64,000 nt of DNA. It comes from Chondrus crispus. Lineage: Eukaryota; Rhodophyta; Florideophyceae; Gigartinales; Gigartinaceae. Where the stretch lies: contig NW_005178579.1 of the NCBI RefSeq assembly GCF_000350225.1, positions 226,815-290,814 on the forward strand. Direction: 5' to 3'. Of this stretch, positions 61,367 through 64,000 are shown one piece after another (the stretch's first letter is position 1; every line of letters begins with the position of its first letter). The position numbers and the translations under genes are program-made. Below the pieces are notes generated by a model. It was not told the DNA's origin, did no database searches, and saw only the letters and a list, made by a program, of their open reading frames with translations.

Positions 61367-63764
61367 ATGCGGGAACAGAAGCCCCTCCGTGTGGACGATC
61401 ATACCCCCTGGCTCTTCAACGAGCTGGCGGTATATAACGCCGCGAGTTCGTCCGATTCGGAGAGTGCGTCTTCCGATTCTACCCACGCGATCCACACTGA
61501 CCCCCCAATTCTTCCCCAACACTCCCCTGCGAACTCCGAAACCTCCTCCGACAGTGACGACGACATCCCCCTACAGCGGCTCTTCAACCAACCGATGGAC
61601 GGTCATCGCGACAATCCGGCTGTGCGCGCGTACAGGCAGCCGTTGAGCCCGCCTCGGGCTCCGGCAGCGACGCCGGTCGGTCCCACCTTCCAACCGCGGC
61701 GACGCCTTCGCGACGGCCTGCAACCGTCCACTGGAGTGGCGGGGACCGCGAAAGCGCCAATTGATTCGCCCGTACCGGTCGCTTCGCCACTGCTGGGCGC
61801 CCAAGCAACACAGTCCTCGCCGCTGCCCCTCGCCGGCGTGGCTCCAAGAATAGTCGAGGCGGACCCGGGGCTCCCCGTGGAGCTGCCGCCGCCTCCCATG
61901 TCGCCGCTGCCCGCTGCGGGTACGGCGCTCACAAGGGCCGCTTCCGAGGCGCCGTACGCGGCGCCGGCGCCGTCGAGTAGCGTAGCGCTTGCACCGGCCG
62001 GACGGGGAGCGACAACGTCGCTGGGGCGGGTATTCACCGCCCCGAGTACCCCGGGCTGGCTGCGCAGCGGCGTCGGTTCCGTACGGTCTCTGTGGCCCGT
62101 GTCCTCGATGGACCACCGCCGCCGGCGCGCACGCCGACGCGCTGCGGGCCGCAAGCCTCCGCTTACGGTCGAGGAGTACGTTCAGCGGAACATGCTGGAC
62201 GCGGCGCGGTTCGCGGCCATTCCGATGGTGGGCGCCATCAAGACTCCGTCCGGACGCGGTGCCGTGGCGCAAGAGAACCGCGCCGGCGCGTGGAAGGCGC
62301 GGTGGCGTCACGCTCCGTGTCGGACGCCGGCCGCGGCGGGCAGTGAGTTGCTCTACGTCCGCTGCGAGGGCGAGGAAAAGTACCACATCTCGCTGCTGAA
62401 CCTCTTTGGTCGGTATCGCCGCTACGAGGGCCTCGCGCCCGACGTCTGCTTGGTGGCCTTTCCGCGGCCTTTCGACAGCTGGTACAGCGTTGCAAACCGA
62501 GCGCGGTGGGGTGAGGACGCAGCGCGCGAGAGTCGGCTGCGCTGGCGCCGGGTGGACGATTTCTTCCACATGTGGCACAGCACCAAGTTTTTCTCGGTGC
62601 CCAGCGCCGCGCGGCGTGGCCTGTACCCCGCGCTCCCGCCGAACTGCAGTTCGACCATGGTCGACGTTCGAGGCGCCGGAGTACCTGTGCGTACCGACGC
62701 CGAGCGTCATGGCGTACGTGGCGGCGCATTGGTTGCCGCTCGGCCGATCGGAATCCGCGGAAACGGAGCGAACGCGCGTCTTCGTGCACGCGATCATGCT
62801 TTCCGAATGGGCGGTCTTGGCATTCCTGTGCTTCTTGCACGCCGCTCGCGAGGGACTGCCGTTCTTCACGACGTGTCCCGACCCGCGGCTGATCGCGCGG
62901 CGCGAGGAACCGTTCGGTGAGCGCGACCTGCTCTTCCGCCTCTCGGCGGGGCTCATCGATCTAATCCGCTCGGTCGGTATCGCGGAGATCCTCGAAGGTA
63001 CGGCGTTTGACGCGGCGTACGCGACGCAGCTGTTGGCCTTCACCGAGGGTATGGATTGGAGCGGCCGGGCGGACTTCGCGTGGTTCAGCTGGAACCAGCG
63101 GTGTACCCTACCGATGCCCGCCGGAGCCGAGGCAGAGACCAGTGCCGATGGTGGCAGCGCGGACCCCGGTCCAGCGGACGCGACCGTCGCAGTCGACGTG
63201 GACGGCGCAGTCGACACCGTCGACGCGGGTGACACGGGCGGCTTGCTGGCCGATGCCGATGTCGCGCCACCGCGCGATGCGGGAACCGGTGCGGTGAGGC
63301 GCGTCGTCGAGACCGCGGTACCGGCCCGCGGCGGATCCGCTCGCGTGGCCGCGATCCAGAGCGACTCACCGAAGGGGTTAAGAGAATCCCCCTGTGTCGT
63401 GGAAATTTCGGCCCCCACCTCAAGCCCCCCACACATCAGCGTGGTGACCGGTACCGAAGGCGATCATCGTCCCGTTCCGATGCCGCCTCCTCCCGCTCTG
63501 CAACCGTCCGGCCGGTCTTCCCCGGAGCGCCTCCGTGAGAAGGCCGCGTTCACTGCCCTGCAGTACGCTTGCTCCTTCGAGGGGGCAACAGTTCCTTCGT
63601 CGGTTGAGCAGGCGCTGCTGCAGGCGCGCGAGTGGATGCACCAAGCCAAGCAGCTGGAGACGACCGTCGCGGCGCTCCGAGAGGCCTCCACCGCGGCGGA
63701 GCGTGAGCGCGTCGAGCATCACGAGAAGCTCCGCGCACTACGAGGTCATATTTTCAATATCTGA
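61367..63764 (+). CDS. GC-rich gag-like protein of unknown family (one frame change)
   Basis: From ATG 61367 the frame runs well past 62655, but the meaningful protein switches near 62655-62665 into the frame ending at 63764 (FEAPEYLCVPTPSVMAYVAA onward), giving about 800 residues. N-terminus: Ser/Asp acidic and Pro-rich low complexity; a strongly basic block RRRRARRRAAGRK near residue 250 (nuclear or nucleic-acid contact); a globular part (EEKYHISLLNLFGRYRRYEG, VDDFFHMWHSTKFF, MLSEWAVLAFLCFLHAA); then a coiled-coil tail (AREWMHQAKQLETTVAALRE). It resembles the family-X gag-like protein in two separate blocks. The switch could be a mutation, a sequencing error or programmed frameshifting. Confidence 0.5.
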
Positions 63765-64000
63765 AATGATTTTTTAGAATGGCCCGGTAGATTTAGTGGT
63801 TCGAATTTTGTTTTAGATTTTTTGGCGCGCGCGCAGCACACCTTTCTGATCGTATCAAACATACCGCTGGTCTAGCTTGATGAGCCATTTTTAATGTAAA
63901 ATATAGTATAGGACGGATATCTGTTAGTTTCTACTAGATCCAGGCTGATATTGTACTGGTGCGCACCAACACTTTGAAGCTGCATAGTGTGACCATCCAC
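63765..64000. other. Interior of the GC-rich element, unassigned
   Basis: AT-rich after the gag-like gene, with no frame or motif recognised before the window ends. Confidence 0.4.

Larger units (their letters stand above)
60720..64000 (+). mobile_element. Start of a GC-rich LTR-type element running off the window
   Basis: The leader (about 60780-61270) is repeated in two truncated, mutually inverted copies at 4930-5840, so it is mobile. It contains GGTCTTAACCCC, a GTACTGTAC cluster and many ACACGTGT/ACACGCGTG dyads. A gag-like gene follows. The left boundary lies between about 60606 and 60780 and interrupts a pogo gene. The right end is outside the window. No reverse transcriptase is visible within it, so LTR type is inferred from the gag-like protein shared with family X. 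Confidence 0.6.

Noticed and set aside
61571..63436. A 621-codon minus-strand ORF
   Set aside because: It is antisense to the GC-rich gag-like gene, with low-complexity Arg/Ser/Ala composition and no domain. The plus strand has an ATG, a leader shared with other copies and related proteins.

Overview
The window is nuclear DNA of a eukaryote. It holds one spliceosomal-type intron, TATA-type core promoters, chromodomain LTR retrotransposons and several classes of DNA transposon, and I found no operon-like layout, tRNA, rRNA or CRISPR array. GC-rich host genes with few or short introns, set in dense Ty3/Ty1-type, pogo, MULE, Harbinger and Crypton-like elements, would fit a florideophyte red alga such as Chondrus; that assignment is inference. 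Only three host genes are convincing: two paralogous type II membrane proteins with a class I methyltransferase-like domain (1482-2966, and 48088 to a 100-N assembly gap at 49299-49398), and an N-myristoylation-type alpha/beta-hydrolase-fold gene with a 64-bp intron (52007-53384). Many frames open with GTG or TTG; for this eukaryote I moved host-gene starts to the first supported ATG.

Layout. 1-4.9 kb: methyltransferase gene 1 with repeat-rich flanks. 4.9-20.9 kb: two abutting partial LTRs, then an unfamiliar LTR family (called X here) with copies in opposite orientations (5841-6879 and 19804-20837), each followed by a gag-like reading frame that I do not recognise. Between them lies a decayed minus-strand Ty3/gypsy chromovirus (12123-17882). 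Two perfect palindromes sit back to back at 20826-20938. 21.3-29.6 kb: a pogo/Tigger element (21747-29546, TA target duplication) carries a complete Copia element (23605-29411, 5-bp duplication ACAGT), probably inside a still older pogo remnant. 30.5-34.7 kb: a PIF/Harbinger element (TAA duplication) with its Myb-like and transposase genes, itself invaded by a solo family-X LTR (5-bp duplication GAACA). 35.0-47.15 kb: a second Ty3/gypsy chromovirus whose 5' LTR is split into three pieces by a Crypton-like tyrosine-recombinase element and a 5-kb MULE (9-bp duplication TTAGAATAA). 47.2-53.4 kb: methyltransferase gene 2, the gap, a Copia integrase scrap, a fresh 246-bp MITE and the hydrolase gene. 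53.6-60.6 kb: three pogo-type transposase genes, one intact. 60.7-64 kb: start of a GC-rich element whose gag-like protein resembles that of family X.

Most unusual: a J-domain reading frame directly upstream of, and in frame with, the MULE transposase; the unknown gag-like protein shared by two LTR families; tandem perfect palindromes at an LTR edge; and a Copia element whose gag start codon lies inside its own LTR. Most element genes are broken by single in-frame stop codons more often than by indels. The nested target-site duplications give a relative order of insertions.
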